DNA of 64,000 nt, taken from contig OX459098.1 of assembly GCA_949775045.1 (NCBI GenBank), positions 12,958,707-13,022,706 of the forward strand, read 5' to 3'. The notes beneath the pieces are model-generated. The model saw only the letters and a list, made by a program, of their open reading frames with translations. It did not search any database and was not told the DNA's origin. This DNA comes from Metridium senile. Lineage: Eukaryota > Cnidaria > Anthozoa > Actiniaria > Metridiidae. Positions 24,001 through 33,457 of the stretch are shown here, piece by piece. Within the stretch, counting starts at the first letter, position 1; each line of letters begins with the position of its first letter. Position numbers and translations under genes: made by a program.

Positions 24001-26835
24001 TGACAGCCTTTGTTGAAAGAGATGTAGATATTTGAAGGGGGAGAGAGCAGTAACTGACCCAAAACGATTTCGAGGCGGGACTGTTAATTCTAAAGCCATC
24101 GCAGTCGTTTTCAGTTCATACCTTATACATTATTTTAGAAAATCCAAGGAGATTCTGCGTCTAAAGTCCCAGTTCACAGGTCAAGATATGGACTGCGTCA
24201 AGTACCTTCATTACAAAAAAAATGTTCCGTTAACAATTTCAAGAGAAGATCAAATTTTGAACTTGGCCCTTAACCCTGGGGTTTTTTTTTCCATTCACAT
24301 GTGGTCAAGAATGCTTGATCTTTTTATGCCAGTTAAATTTTCGATTACGAAATGACAACCTTTTTGGAATGCGGTGTACCAGTACTGACATCAAACCATA
24401 TATACGACATGCAAACGATTCAATATCAAGTAAGGGATTATATGTGATAAAAAGGTCGTTTTCCTCAAGGCCAGTATCAAAAGACAAAACGGATTAGTTT
24501 TTTCATCAAATGACAATATCATGCAAGCAGACTGTCTCAGTATTTATAAGAAAGCAATAGGAGCAACAGAGTAAACTGTACACCGCATAAACCACAAGTG
24601 AAAAGTTACTGACATGCAGTACTGTGGACGCTCATCATTCGTCGAAGTATACTTTATTATAGATTATAGATTGGATTTAATGTATTTAACAATTATTCGT
24701 CGAAGGCGAAGCGAATATCGGTGAATATTAGCAGAGAAGGAGTCAAAGTTATTTTTCACCGATATTCATTGAGCCTGAGGTGCATAATTAATTTAGTATA
24801 AATACATAAGTTGAATAATTCAGGATATCATTGAATAATCTGGTTTTTGCTTTTTAGAACCCGGAGGTTAATCTTGCCACGTTTCCAAGTGTTTCCACAG
24901 CTACTGTCTGTCTAGATCACACCACTGACGAGTACGCAAATGTACTTGAAATGCCTGTCAAACGTGAACCCTACTTCACGATAGATGACGATGCGACTAA
25001 AATGGAGTACATCTACCAGAATGCTCTGGATAGCTCAGATAGTATGACAAATGAATTGGTAAGCTCTTTATCTCTGTCTTTGTATGAAATATAGGCCTAG
25101 CTCAAACGTCGCATCTCACATGTGCCAAATCTAATGCAAATGAATTAAAAAAAATAGCTTTGCATTAGATTCAGCACATGTGAGATGCGACGTTTGAGAC
25201 GCAATTAAGAAGACTACATTTGCGGGCTGGCTGTCAAAAGAATAAACATTAGTCGACGTTACTATAGAAACAGTGGAAAAAGCAGATAGTTTATCGGAAT
25301 TTAGTTCCCATCCAGGTGATTTTGCGCGCGCACTTGCGGTTAGTATAAGTCAATCAGAAGCATTTGTGTCGCATCGCCAACAGTTCCAAGATGGCGTCGT
25401 TCGAGAGAATTGTTTCCCTTGTTAACCCTCGATACATACATCCTTAAAATAACTTTACAAAGTTCTATGTTACTTGGACAATAATAGTCCACTGCTGCTC
25501 TATCAGGTATAGAAAATAATAAAAACAAAACGCAAATGCCTAAATTAAAAGTAACCGAAATTGTTGCTGTCTTAAGGCGCCATTTTAAAACTGTTCGTTT
25601 TGACAAACAATCCTTTGCGCGCTTCGAAGCGAGATCACCTGGTTCTATACAAAGCTGTCGTTCGTGGCTTCTTCCATATATAGCATAACAATCCAAATTT
25701 GTAATCACAATATAAAGAAACTCACAAATATGTGAACATCTCGATACAAAATATAATAGCTTGTAATTATATTTTCAGACCACATTTGAGCCCCTCCCAA
25801 GGGTTTTAGGGATCAAGGGAACAAGGTCATTTATTTTAAGGGAACAAGGGATACTGCCAAATTATTTTCAGGGAACAAGGGAACAAAATATGATAAAACA
25901 ATAGTTTTTAGGGATCAAGGGAACATAAGGTAAAACATTTTAGGGAAACATGCAAGAAGATCAAGGGAACATGGAAGCACGTACCCCCCTGGTAGGGGCT
26001 CACATTTAAGTCCAGCAAAATTTGAGTCCCGCATTATATGCCTGCTCATTCTCTAAGTAACGATAATGTATATGCTATGACGTCAGGTTTGCCATGAAGA
26101 GGTCGAGAGAAGGTATTTAAGAAGAGAAAGAAACAAAGTTGCAGCATCCAAGTGCAGACAAAAACGCAAAGAGCACGTTCGCAACTTAGTACAAGTAAGT
26201 CAATCATTACATACAAATCAATAGAATAAAATAAATTTAAGACTATTGCAAAAAGGTTGTTAAGGGCGAAAAGTCATTCGAATCCACCAAAATTTAAAAG
26301 TTTCATTCTATTACCTATCGTTGATATCAAACACCGATGCAGCCTATACTAGTTTACTAGCTAGTTTTATTTATTCTATGTTTATAGCTCTGCCTCTTAT
26401 AGACCGCTTCCATGTTTGTCAACCAATTAAGACCACTTCATCAGGGGCGGATTTAGTGGGTGTCCCTTCAGGCACCGGACATCCCCCAAGCGCCGCAATT
26501 ACCCCTATTCGATTTCGAAGATCCCGTGAACAATTACCATTTAACAGATGCAAAATTTTAATTTAATTTATGAAAATACAATTTGTTTTAAACTCGTATG
26601 TTTTACCAAAAATTAACTATGTCGGCATGTAATTATGTGTCTTACGTTCCTGTTTATCTTGTCAACACAGGCTTCAGATCAGCTTGAATTACAAAACAAC
26701 ACTCTTCAAAGTCAAATATCCAAGCTACACGATGAAATCAAAAAACTTGAATTCATGCTGGACTCCCATAGCTGTTCCAGGCATATGGCTGCCGCGGGAC
26801 ATCATGATAGACTCCATATCCCGGATGTTCAGTAA
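21084..26835 (+). CDS. ATF3/JDP2-like bZIP transcription factor, copy 1
   Basis: Four exons (21084-21125, 24858-25058, 26087-26194, 26671-26835), all joined in phase 0, encode 171 aa. Exon 1 starts in a strong context (GCCATGG). Residues 46-53 hold a sumoylation-type VKRE (Lys49) in MPVKREPYF, corresponding to the VKEE region of ATF3. Residues 93-113 are the basic DNA-contact region, with NKVAASKCR carrying the invariant Asn97 and Cys104-Arg105. A perfect leucine zipper follows (Leu115, 122, 129, 136, 143). The tail HSCSRH matches the histidine/cysteine seen after the ATF3/JDP2 zipper. The protein should bind CRE/AP-1 sites as a dimer in the nucleus. A possible polyadenylation signal is at 27695. 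Jun/Fos/BATF relatives are less likely. The first intron (3.7 kb) is repeat-filled, and exon 1 is assigned by start context and splice site only. Confidence 0.85.
21945..22760. repeat. Rearranged fold-back cluster in intron 1 of bZIP copy 1
   Basis: Three copies of the left arm (GATTTATTCATAGCATATTT with flanks, 21950-22440) are followed by three copies of the right arm (ACATCCTTTGCAAGCTTCAG then AGTGTGGACTGTAGCTTTGG, 22500-22740). It is the 16060-16345 element with both arms tandemly expanded. Confidence 0.75.
22840..23030. repeat. Direct duplicate of the 24090-24275 segment
   Basis: CAAGGAGATTCTGCGTCT, CCCAGTTCACAGGTCAAGAT and AGAAGATCAAATTTTGAACT occur in the same order here and at 24090-24275, at about 90% identity by eye. 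It lies within intron 1 of bZIP copy 1. No protein is recognised. Confidence 0.75.
23328..23790. repeat. Five tandem copies of a 95-bp dispersed repeat
   Basis: Units of 95 bp (AACTAGCGAGTAAACTAGTA, TAGGCTGCGTCGGT, GATATAAAACATAGGTAATA, AAATTTGAAACACCGTAAAA) are nearly identical, differing at C/G and T/G positions. Single copies of the same sequence exist elsewhere in the window. The open frames on the minus strand are repeat artefacts. Confidence 0.9.
24090..24275. repeat. Second copy of the 22840-23030 segment
   Basis: See the entry at 22840-23030. The two copies are in the same orientation, about 1.25 kb apart. Confidence 0.7.
24690..24795. mobile_element. Small hairpin MITE
   Basis: AATATCGGTGAATATT and TTTTCACCGATATTCATT form a hairpin, with ATTCGTCGAAGGCGAAGCG on the left and GAGCCTGAGGTGCATAATTA on the right. 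It lies about 65 bp before the acceptor of exon 2. Confidence 0.5.
25090..25205. mobile_element. Hairpin MITE, CTCAAACGTCGCATCTCACA family, copy 1
   Basis: CTCAAACGTCGCATCTCACA-TGTGCC at left and its complement ending GATGCGACGTTTGAG at right, with a 40-bp stem. It lies in intron 2 of bZIP copy 1, 30-odd bp after the donor. The same family sits in intron 3 of bZIP copy 2 (36325-36577). Confidence 0.75.
25316..25645. repeat. Dispersed 330-bp repeat, copy 1
   Basis: Shares CATCGCCAACAGTTCCAA, ATGGCGTCGTT, AAAACGCAAATGCCTAAA, TGACAAACAATCCTTTGCGC and GCGCTTCGAAG with 55655-56015 in PPP1R36. The copy lies in intron 2 of bZIP copy 1. Both copies keep a short frame starting MASFE, with a YY1-like AAGATGGCG or AAAATGGCG start. 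Confidence 0.75.
26300..26372. repeat. Fragment of the 95-bp dispersed repeat
   Basis: TTTCATTCTATTACCTATCG, GATATCAAACACCGATGCAG and CTATACTAGTTTACTAGCTA match the reverse complement of the 23328-23790 units. It lies in intron 3 of bZIP copy 1. Confidence 0.7.
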
Positions 26836-28023
26836 TCCATCATATAACCTATCCTTTTGGGGTAGCCTATAAGAAAACAGCACTGGGAACTGCTAAAAAC
26901 GTCTAAAAGATGTCAAGTTTCTTCGTTAAAGAGAAGATTTCCCTCACATTCGTTTTAAGGATGCTGCTTTTAATAATCTAAAGTTCATAATGAGCATGCC
27001 TTTAATTCCTTTACGCCATGAAATGGTTAAGATATAAACTGCAAGTGTTTAAAGGTCGGTAGCCTCCTTCGCAAGCTTCTATATATGTTACAATGAGATC
27101 CTTCAATGAGATCTTTGGGACTCAAGTTATGCGACACTCCAGCTTAGTAATGTATGTTGGTGATCCAGATTTATAGGAAAACGTCGTTGTATAGTATTTT
27201 ACAATTCGCCAATGCAAAAACGCGTTGCAGTACTTAACGAGAGTTAAGTACTGCAACGCGTTTTGGATGGCTACATGGGGTTCAACAATAGCAAAATGGC
27301 GCTGCTGTCCCATGTAGCGATCCCAAGTGCCTTTGCGGAACTTAACTCGACCAAGGCCGTATCCCGATTCAGCATTGGCTGATTTGCAATTTTATGGATA
27401 AGATTAAACGAGTAAAGTCCTTTCTGCAAGTGTAACTATTGTGAAGATAACATAAGATAATTATGTTAGATGAACTTTACAACACCTGACACTTTATACT
27501 GTGTTGGGCTTCCTGTCTTGTAATTTAGACAAAGTGCCTAAACAGGGGACCTAGCCTGGTGACACAGGGATCCCATAAGAGTCATTAAAAGAAGCGTTAT
27601 CTGTGGAGAGGGCTATCAAGTCGGTTAAATGCTTTGTGATAAGGTTATAATGAATGCTAAGTAACTGCCGAAAAAAGGTTCTGGAAACCGAAAATAATAA
27701 ATGATATTATATCATTCAAAACCAAAAAAAAGAGTGTACCGCTCTTTCAGAAATGTTGTCCAAGGAAAATTGCATAATATACTTTCCGTTACCCAAGTGC
27801 ATCCTGGCTCTCAAATACTAAAGGTGGTTTACCATCAAATACAGCTAAAGCTTCCCAATACAGTTTAAAACATTTAGATACCAATGCATTTTGCAAGACC
27901 TGATCACATGACTTTGTCAATCCAAAAAAAAAAGACTAGCAAAAAATAAATTCCTGGCTTCGAAAAACTTTACCAAAACAAACATATTGTTTTTAGAATT
28001 CTGGCAATCATGTTACACTACAG
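26836..28023. other. 3' flank of bZIP copy 1 and intergenic DNA
   Basis: Contains the probable 3' UTR with a candidate AATAAA at 27695-27700. A short perfect hairpin is listed separately. No other gene is recognised. Confidence 0.45.
27217..27264. repeat. Perfect 22-bp inverted repeat with GAGA loop
   Basis: AAAACGCGTTGCAGTACTTA-AC pairs exactly with its complement after a 4-base GAGA loop. The stem is long and exact for its size. It lies about 0.4 kb beyond the bZIP copy 1 stop codon, so it could be in the 3' UTR. Confidence 0.8.
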
Positions 28024-28101
28024 GTCCTGCAAAAGTTCTTTAAAGAAGAACTTTCGAGGCACCTGCAAATGAAACAGAAACAATACACCATTTTCGCAAA
28101 G
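28024..28101 (+). pseudogene. Possible orphan coding exon
   Basis: A 78-nt open segment is flanked by CACTACAG (acceptor-like) and GTAAGATG (donor-like). In phase 0 it reads VLQKFFKEELSRHLQ then MKQKQYTIFAK, which is lysine/glutamine-rich and probably helical. No neighbouring exons are evident, so it may be a fossil exon, an exon of an unseen gene, or chance. Confidence 0.2.
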
Positions 28102-28810
28102 GTAAGATGTCTATAGCACATCAATAAAAGTGAAAGCATCAGTAAAAACAAAATGCAATAAATCGTGTACAACGTTTTTGAACTGGCAGTATATAGCCGC
28201 GCAAAATATCAAATGCAAAAAATATTCTAGAATTGTCGATCGCAACAGACGGGCTTCTATGCACATGCGCTCATACTACTTGATTATATTAAACTATAGT
28301 TAAAAGTTCTGTTTAGATGAAGGCACGGGCAAATAGCTTCATCATTTGCATCCACATTCGTGGATGATGTTGAAACCATTTGCATCTCCTCTTGGACAAT
28401 GTTGAACGAGAGAGAAATATTGCATTCAATACTTGAAGTGTTGTCATTTTCTAGGAACTTTTTTGTATTCTTTTGCTTTTGCGATGTTGGCTGGATGTTG
28501 AAGTCGTTTTCCCGTGCCTTTCAAATCTTTAGTATATACCAATTTCATCAAATCAGACATTTTTAGTAGTGTAGCGTGTTGTTAGTTTACGCAATTATTA
28601 TTCATTGCTGGTCAATAGAGAACTTGAATTGCTTTATCAATAAAGCCATTGTACATTCAAAACGTTTTGCTTATTTTAATTTGTATATTCCCTTTAGTTC
28701 TCTTTTCCTTATCTACACTTACGTACTTACTCACTTACTAGCTATTTGTATTGTCTGATGGTTCATTGAACAACAAAGTCCACATATGATAGCATTTAAA
28801 CCCCCGGGAT

Positions 28811-28836
28811 GGGGGGGGGGGGGGGGGGGGGGGGGT
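28811..28836. repeat. Poly-G tract
   Basis: About 25 consecutive G residues followed by TGTGAGGGGGTACTCCGTTT, a fragment of the element seen at 47280-47415 and 52915-53110. Confidence 0.85.
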
Positions 28837-28868
28837 GTGAGGGGGTACTCCGTTTGTCCAAAAATATT

Positions 28869-28872
28869 ATTG

Positions 28873-28963
<91 letters not shown>

Positions 28964-28967
28964 TAAA

Positions 28968-29056
<89 letters not shown>
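28869..29056. repeat. (AAT)n microsatellite, about 188 bp
   Basis: Uninterrupted AAT/ATA units except for one AAAATAAAAAT interruption near 28960. The 131-182-codon frames across it are repeat artefacts. Confidence 0.95.
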
Positions 29057-29057
<1 letters not shown>

Positions 29058-29660
29058 CTCAGCCTCAGTAGCGTGTAATATATTCTTTAGAATTTCACTA
29101 CAGCTCGCGGTCATTTTAAGGAATGTACTTATTGTCCAACAATTGAAACACTTAAAATTTGAAAACATGAAATTTTTGTGAAGGATAGGTGCTAAATACG
29201 ATTCCGAAATCACGATTAAAAGAAACAAGAACCATTTTATATGGTTGTAGGGGTAGCGTTGCAAACAACATGACGTCACAAGGCCTAGTCACATGTTCAT
29301 TTGGTCGCGCACTGAAGGCATTTTTCAGAGCATATAGCATGATTATTGAAAACATATTTGTAAGCGCTATTTTCGTTTTTAAATTGTGCTATATGCCTTG
29401 AAAAATAACCGTTGACTAGGCCTTGTGACGTCATTTTGTTTGCAACGCTAACACTATACCACCATATAAAATGGTTCTTGGTTCTTTTAATCGTGATTTC
29501 GATATCGGAATCGTATTTAGCACCTATCCTTCTTCTAGAAACGACCACAAAAAATTTCATGTCATATGCACTTTAAACATTTCACAGGCTGTAGTCAAAT
29601 TGTAAAGAATATATAACACACTATCGAGGCTGTGGCTGCTCGATGAGAACCGTGAAAAGG
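29057..29660. mobile_element. Nested fold-back elements
   Basis: The outer pair, CCTCAGCCTCAGTAGCGTGT / TATTCTTTAGAATTTCACTA at left and AGTCAAATTGTAAAGAATAT / ACTATCGAGGCTGTGG at right, matches the ends of the element at 49074-49290. Inside it (about 29150-29560) lies another fold-back with arms of about 110 bp (AAGGATAGGTGCTAAATACG, ACAAGAACCATTTTATATGG, ATGACGTCACAAGGCCTAGT and complements). One element has therefore inserted into the other. Confidence 0.7.
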
Positions 29661-29956
29661 TCTATAGACCGATTCGAAACATGGCGTCCAATTATTGTTC
29701 TTGACTGGCTAGCCCCGTGTTCACTGGAAACACAATGGAGTTTTCACATGTATGCGAGACTAGCCAGTCAAGAACAATAGTTATTAAAATTGGACGCCAT
29801 ATTTCGATTCGGTGTATGGCCTTTTTTGAAACCTCTAAGTTTTCGAAGTTCAAAGTTAATGAAATTCGTTGTGATCCAGAGAGGATTGGAAATGTGTAGA
29901 GTACTCAAAGACACAAGTTCAGAGGAAATCGAACAAACCAGGGAAAAAAACACAAT

Positions 29957-30117
29957 ACAGTGGTACCTCTATTAAGCAGTCACCCATGGGACTTTTCAAA
30001 GTGGCCGCTTAATAGAGGTTGGCCGCTGAATAGAGGTATAGAATAGGTATAGGAATAGATTTGGGACTTTTTATTGTGACTGCTTAATGGGTGACTGCTT
30101 AATAGAGGTACCACTAC
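29957..30117. mobile_element. MITE, CAGTGGTACCTCTATTAAGC family, copy 1
   Basis: Ends CAGTGGTACCTCTATTAAGC and its complement TAGAGGTACCACT are inverted repeats, with internal GGCCGCTTAATAGAGGT units. A second copy lies at 48512-48642. Confidence 0.75.
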
Positions 30118-30419
30118 AGAAAACGTTCAACTGATGATTTCTTAAATATTGTAAGACCTTGGTTGGAAATGAAAATACATCGATTCTTTTGTACTACAAA
30201 GGTTTAAGTTAACCAAAGCCTCTCTGAGCTCAATGGGACTAATAATACTACCTAATAATAATGATAATAAAGACAACAGCCAATTTCTTAGAGATATACA
30301 CCCTATTCTTATGGAAAGCAAGCTATTTCAAATCTTCGCGATCGCGTTTGAGGAACTTGGTGACAGAGAACAATTTCAAATAAATATACTACGCAAAAGT
30401 AGTTAAAGTTATAGTTAAA

Positions 30420-32275
30420 AATTGGTTTCCGTGAGTAAAAGAGTAAATCTGAAAAGTCATTAGCATTTACCTATCTAACGCCCTCTGACTTTGAAAAGAA
30501 ACTTTGAAAAGTTGAGTTTTCCAAAACAATCTGATTGTCCTGCCAAGATGCATATCCCAATTACAAGAAATACTTTGCAAAAGAAGTTAAAGTTAGCTAA
30601 AACTAAATTTCCGTGAGTAAATCTTCATAGGAAAAGGTGATCTTACACTTGACCACATTTCAAAACGTACCTGACCTAACGCTCTCCGACCTTGAGAAGA
30701 GGCCAGTGCTGCGTTGTCCACAAAAATATGATAAACCTGACAAGATACAGTTCCAAAATAATACTAGGCAAAATCTGTAAAACACAACTAAAAATACGTT
30801 TCCGTGAGTAAATCTGAAAGAAAAGGTGATACGATGTAATCCGTTTTACGTGCCTGACCTAACGTTCCCTCAGCTTGAGAAGGTGTTGAGTTTTCCAACA
30901 AAATATGATTAATCTGCCAAGATACATATATATCCCAGTTCCAACAAATACTAGGCAAAAACATCTAGGCAGTAAAAGTTAGCTATAACTTTCCGTGAGT
31001 AAATCTGTAAGACAAGGTGATATAATTAAACCACTTTTTAAGCGACTGACTAAACATTCTCTGACCTTGAGAAGAGGTGTTGAGTTTTCTAACAAAATAT
31101 GATTAACCTACCAAGATCCATATCCCAATTCCAAAAAATACTAGGCAAAAGCTGTAAAAGTTAGCTAAATATACGCTCCGTGAGTAAATCAGTAAGAGAA
31201 GGCGATTAGATTAAACCACTTTTTAAGCGACTGATCTAACGTACTCGGACCTTGAGAAGAGGTGTTGAGTTTTCCAACAAAATATGATTAACCTGCCAAG
31301 ATACATATCCCAATTCCAAAAAAATACTAGGCAAAAGTTGTAAAAGTTAGCTGAATATAAGCTCCGTGAGTAAATCTGTAAGAGAAGGTGATATAGTTAA
31401 ATCACTTTTTAAGCGACTGATTCAATGTTCTCTGACCTTGAGAAGAGATGTTGAGTTTTCCAACAAAACATGATTAACCTGCCAAGATACATATCCCAAT
31501 TCCAAAAATTACTAGGCAAAAGCTGTAAAAGTTAGCTGAATATAAGCTCCGTGAGTAAATCTGTAAGAGAAGGTGATATAGTTAAATCACTTTTTAAGCG
31601 ACTGATTCAATGTTCTCTGACCTTGAGAAGAGATGTTGAGTTTTCCAACAAAATATGATTAACCTGCCAAGATATATATCCCAATTACAAAAAATACTAG
31701 GCAAAAGCTGTAAAAGTTAGCTGAATATAAGCTCCGTGAGTAAATCTGTAAGAGAAGGTGATATAGTTAAATCACTTTTTAAGCGACTGATTCAATGTTC
31801 TCCGACCTTGAGAAGAGATGTTGAGTTTTCCAGCAAAATATGATTAACCTGCCAAGATACATATCCCAATTCCAAAAATTACTAGGCAAAAGCTGTAAAA
31901 GTTAGCTGAATATAAGCTCCGTGAGTAAATCTGTAAGAGAAGGTGATATAGTTAAATCACTTTTTAAGCGACTGATTCAATGTTCTCTGACCTTGAGAAG
32001 AGATGTTGAGTTTTCCAACAAAATATGATTAACCTGCCAAGATACATATCCCAATTCCAAAAAATACTAGGTATTAAAAGTTAGCTAAAAATACGTTTCC
32101 GTGAGTAAATCTGTAAGAGAAGGTGATTAGTTTTTACCAATTTTAAGTATCTCATCTAACGTTCTTTGACCTTGAGAAGAGGTGTTAAGTTTTCCAAAAC
32201 AATCTGAATACTCTGCCAAGATACACATCCCAATTCCAACAAATATTAATCGAATGCCAAAATATGCATTATTTT
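30420..32275. repeat. Satellite, about 185-bp unit, about 10 copies
   Basis: Each unit has CCGTGAGTAAATCTGTAAGA, GTGATATAGTTAAATCACTT, CTGACCTTGAGAAGAG, GTTGAGTTTTCCAACAAAAT and CCTGCCAAGATACATATCCC. The central copies (31360-32050) are nearly identical while both edges are diverged, the usual sign of homogenisation in the middle of an array. It lies between the two bZIP genes. Confidence 0.92.
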
Positions 32276-33457
32276 TCAGATTTCAAATAAAGAATTATGT
32301 GATTCAGAGGGGAAAAACTGTATTGATTTAATGGACCTTAGTGGCCCTTCACGGAAATAACTGGTACCCGTCAAACCAATTATAGAAATTAGTTTAAACC
32401 TGTAATCTTTGCACTGTCAGCAAAAATAGCACAAACATCAACTACACTTTTCCTGAAAAGGAAACAGTTATTTCTACTCTAACTTTTGAAGCATTGAAAT
32501 ATTATATCTTTGTCCAAATTTAGGGTAATAAAGGCAATCGAAACAGCGCGCGGGAATAGCTTTGTGAACTGACATTTTTGTTTTACCGACTGAGGATTAA
32601 AGTCAATACGTTTGTCTTCTTTTTCGCTAGCTATGGATATTTCTGTTACATCAGTTGCCTTTTGTAACATCTGAATCAGTATATAACTCGTTATTTTTAT
32701 CCACTTCTCCATTTGTGAACTTTAACGATAGTAAATATAATATTTATGCAGTAAAATGTTAGTGTGTTTGTTTTTCATATAATGAAGTAACTGGAAATAA
32801 CTCAAAATTCTCAGAATTAACTCAAAATTATTATTAGTTTTATGATGTCTTATTTGGTTCAAAGCAAGGGCAATTTCTCCTTCAAAGTTATCAAAACTCT
32901 GGTCTTCTAAGCTCCTCTAAGAATATTGACCCTATACTTGATTATCTTCGAAATCGAAAAATAGTATCAAAGCTATCATTATTATACACAATTAGTTTGG
33001 TTTCTTACTTACTTTAATACAAACCATTATATTATTCTACTTTATAAGGTAAATTATAATTTTTCTTTAGTTGTGTATATCGTGTTTTCGTGTAAGGATA
33101 ATTTCCAGCTGATTAGATTAAAAAATGATTATGTTCTATTTTAAAAATTCATGATCACGTTTTCCACAAATAGAGTTGAGAAATGTTTTGGTCTCCTTTA
33201 AAATACGTGAATCTGATTGGCTGTTGCCTAGAGACTGATGGATCCAGGGTGGCGTCAAAAAGCCAAAGTGGAGCACTGATGACCTATACCCAATGATATC
33301 ACGGTATAATTAAGTACACACACGATCAAAACAAACCCAACTTGGGCATAACGCCACAGAACACAACAAGTACATCCCAGAGATGGCTAGAATTGGACGA
33401 CCTCTTGTAGGATAATACGGTATTTTAATACTTACAACAACGACACGGCACTTAACC
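32276..33457. promoter_or_regulatory. Intergenic DNA and promoter region of bZIP copy 2
   Basis: No gene. Within 250 bp of the start codon there is an inverted CCAAT box (GATTGGCTG, 33214-33222) and a TATA-like GGTATAATTAA (33302-33312). Their use as promoter elements is inferred. Confidence 0.35.

Noticed and set aside
25340..25708. 122-codon minus-strand frame
   Set aside because: It lies within a dispersed repeat also present at 55655-56015, where the corresponding frame is not preserved.
26078..26085. CRE palindrome TGACGTCA at the acceptor of bZIP copy 1 exon 3 as an autoregulatory site
   Set aside because: It overlaps the splice acceptor inside the gene; an 8-bp match in this position is easily chance.
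28731..29279. Frames of 89-182 codons across the (AAT)n tract
   Set aside because: Poly-Ile/Asn products of a trinucleotide microsatellite.
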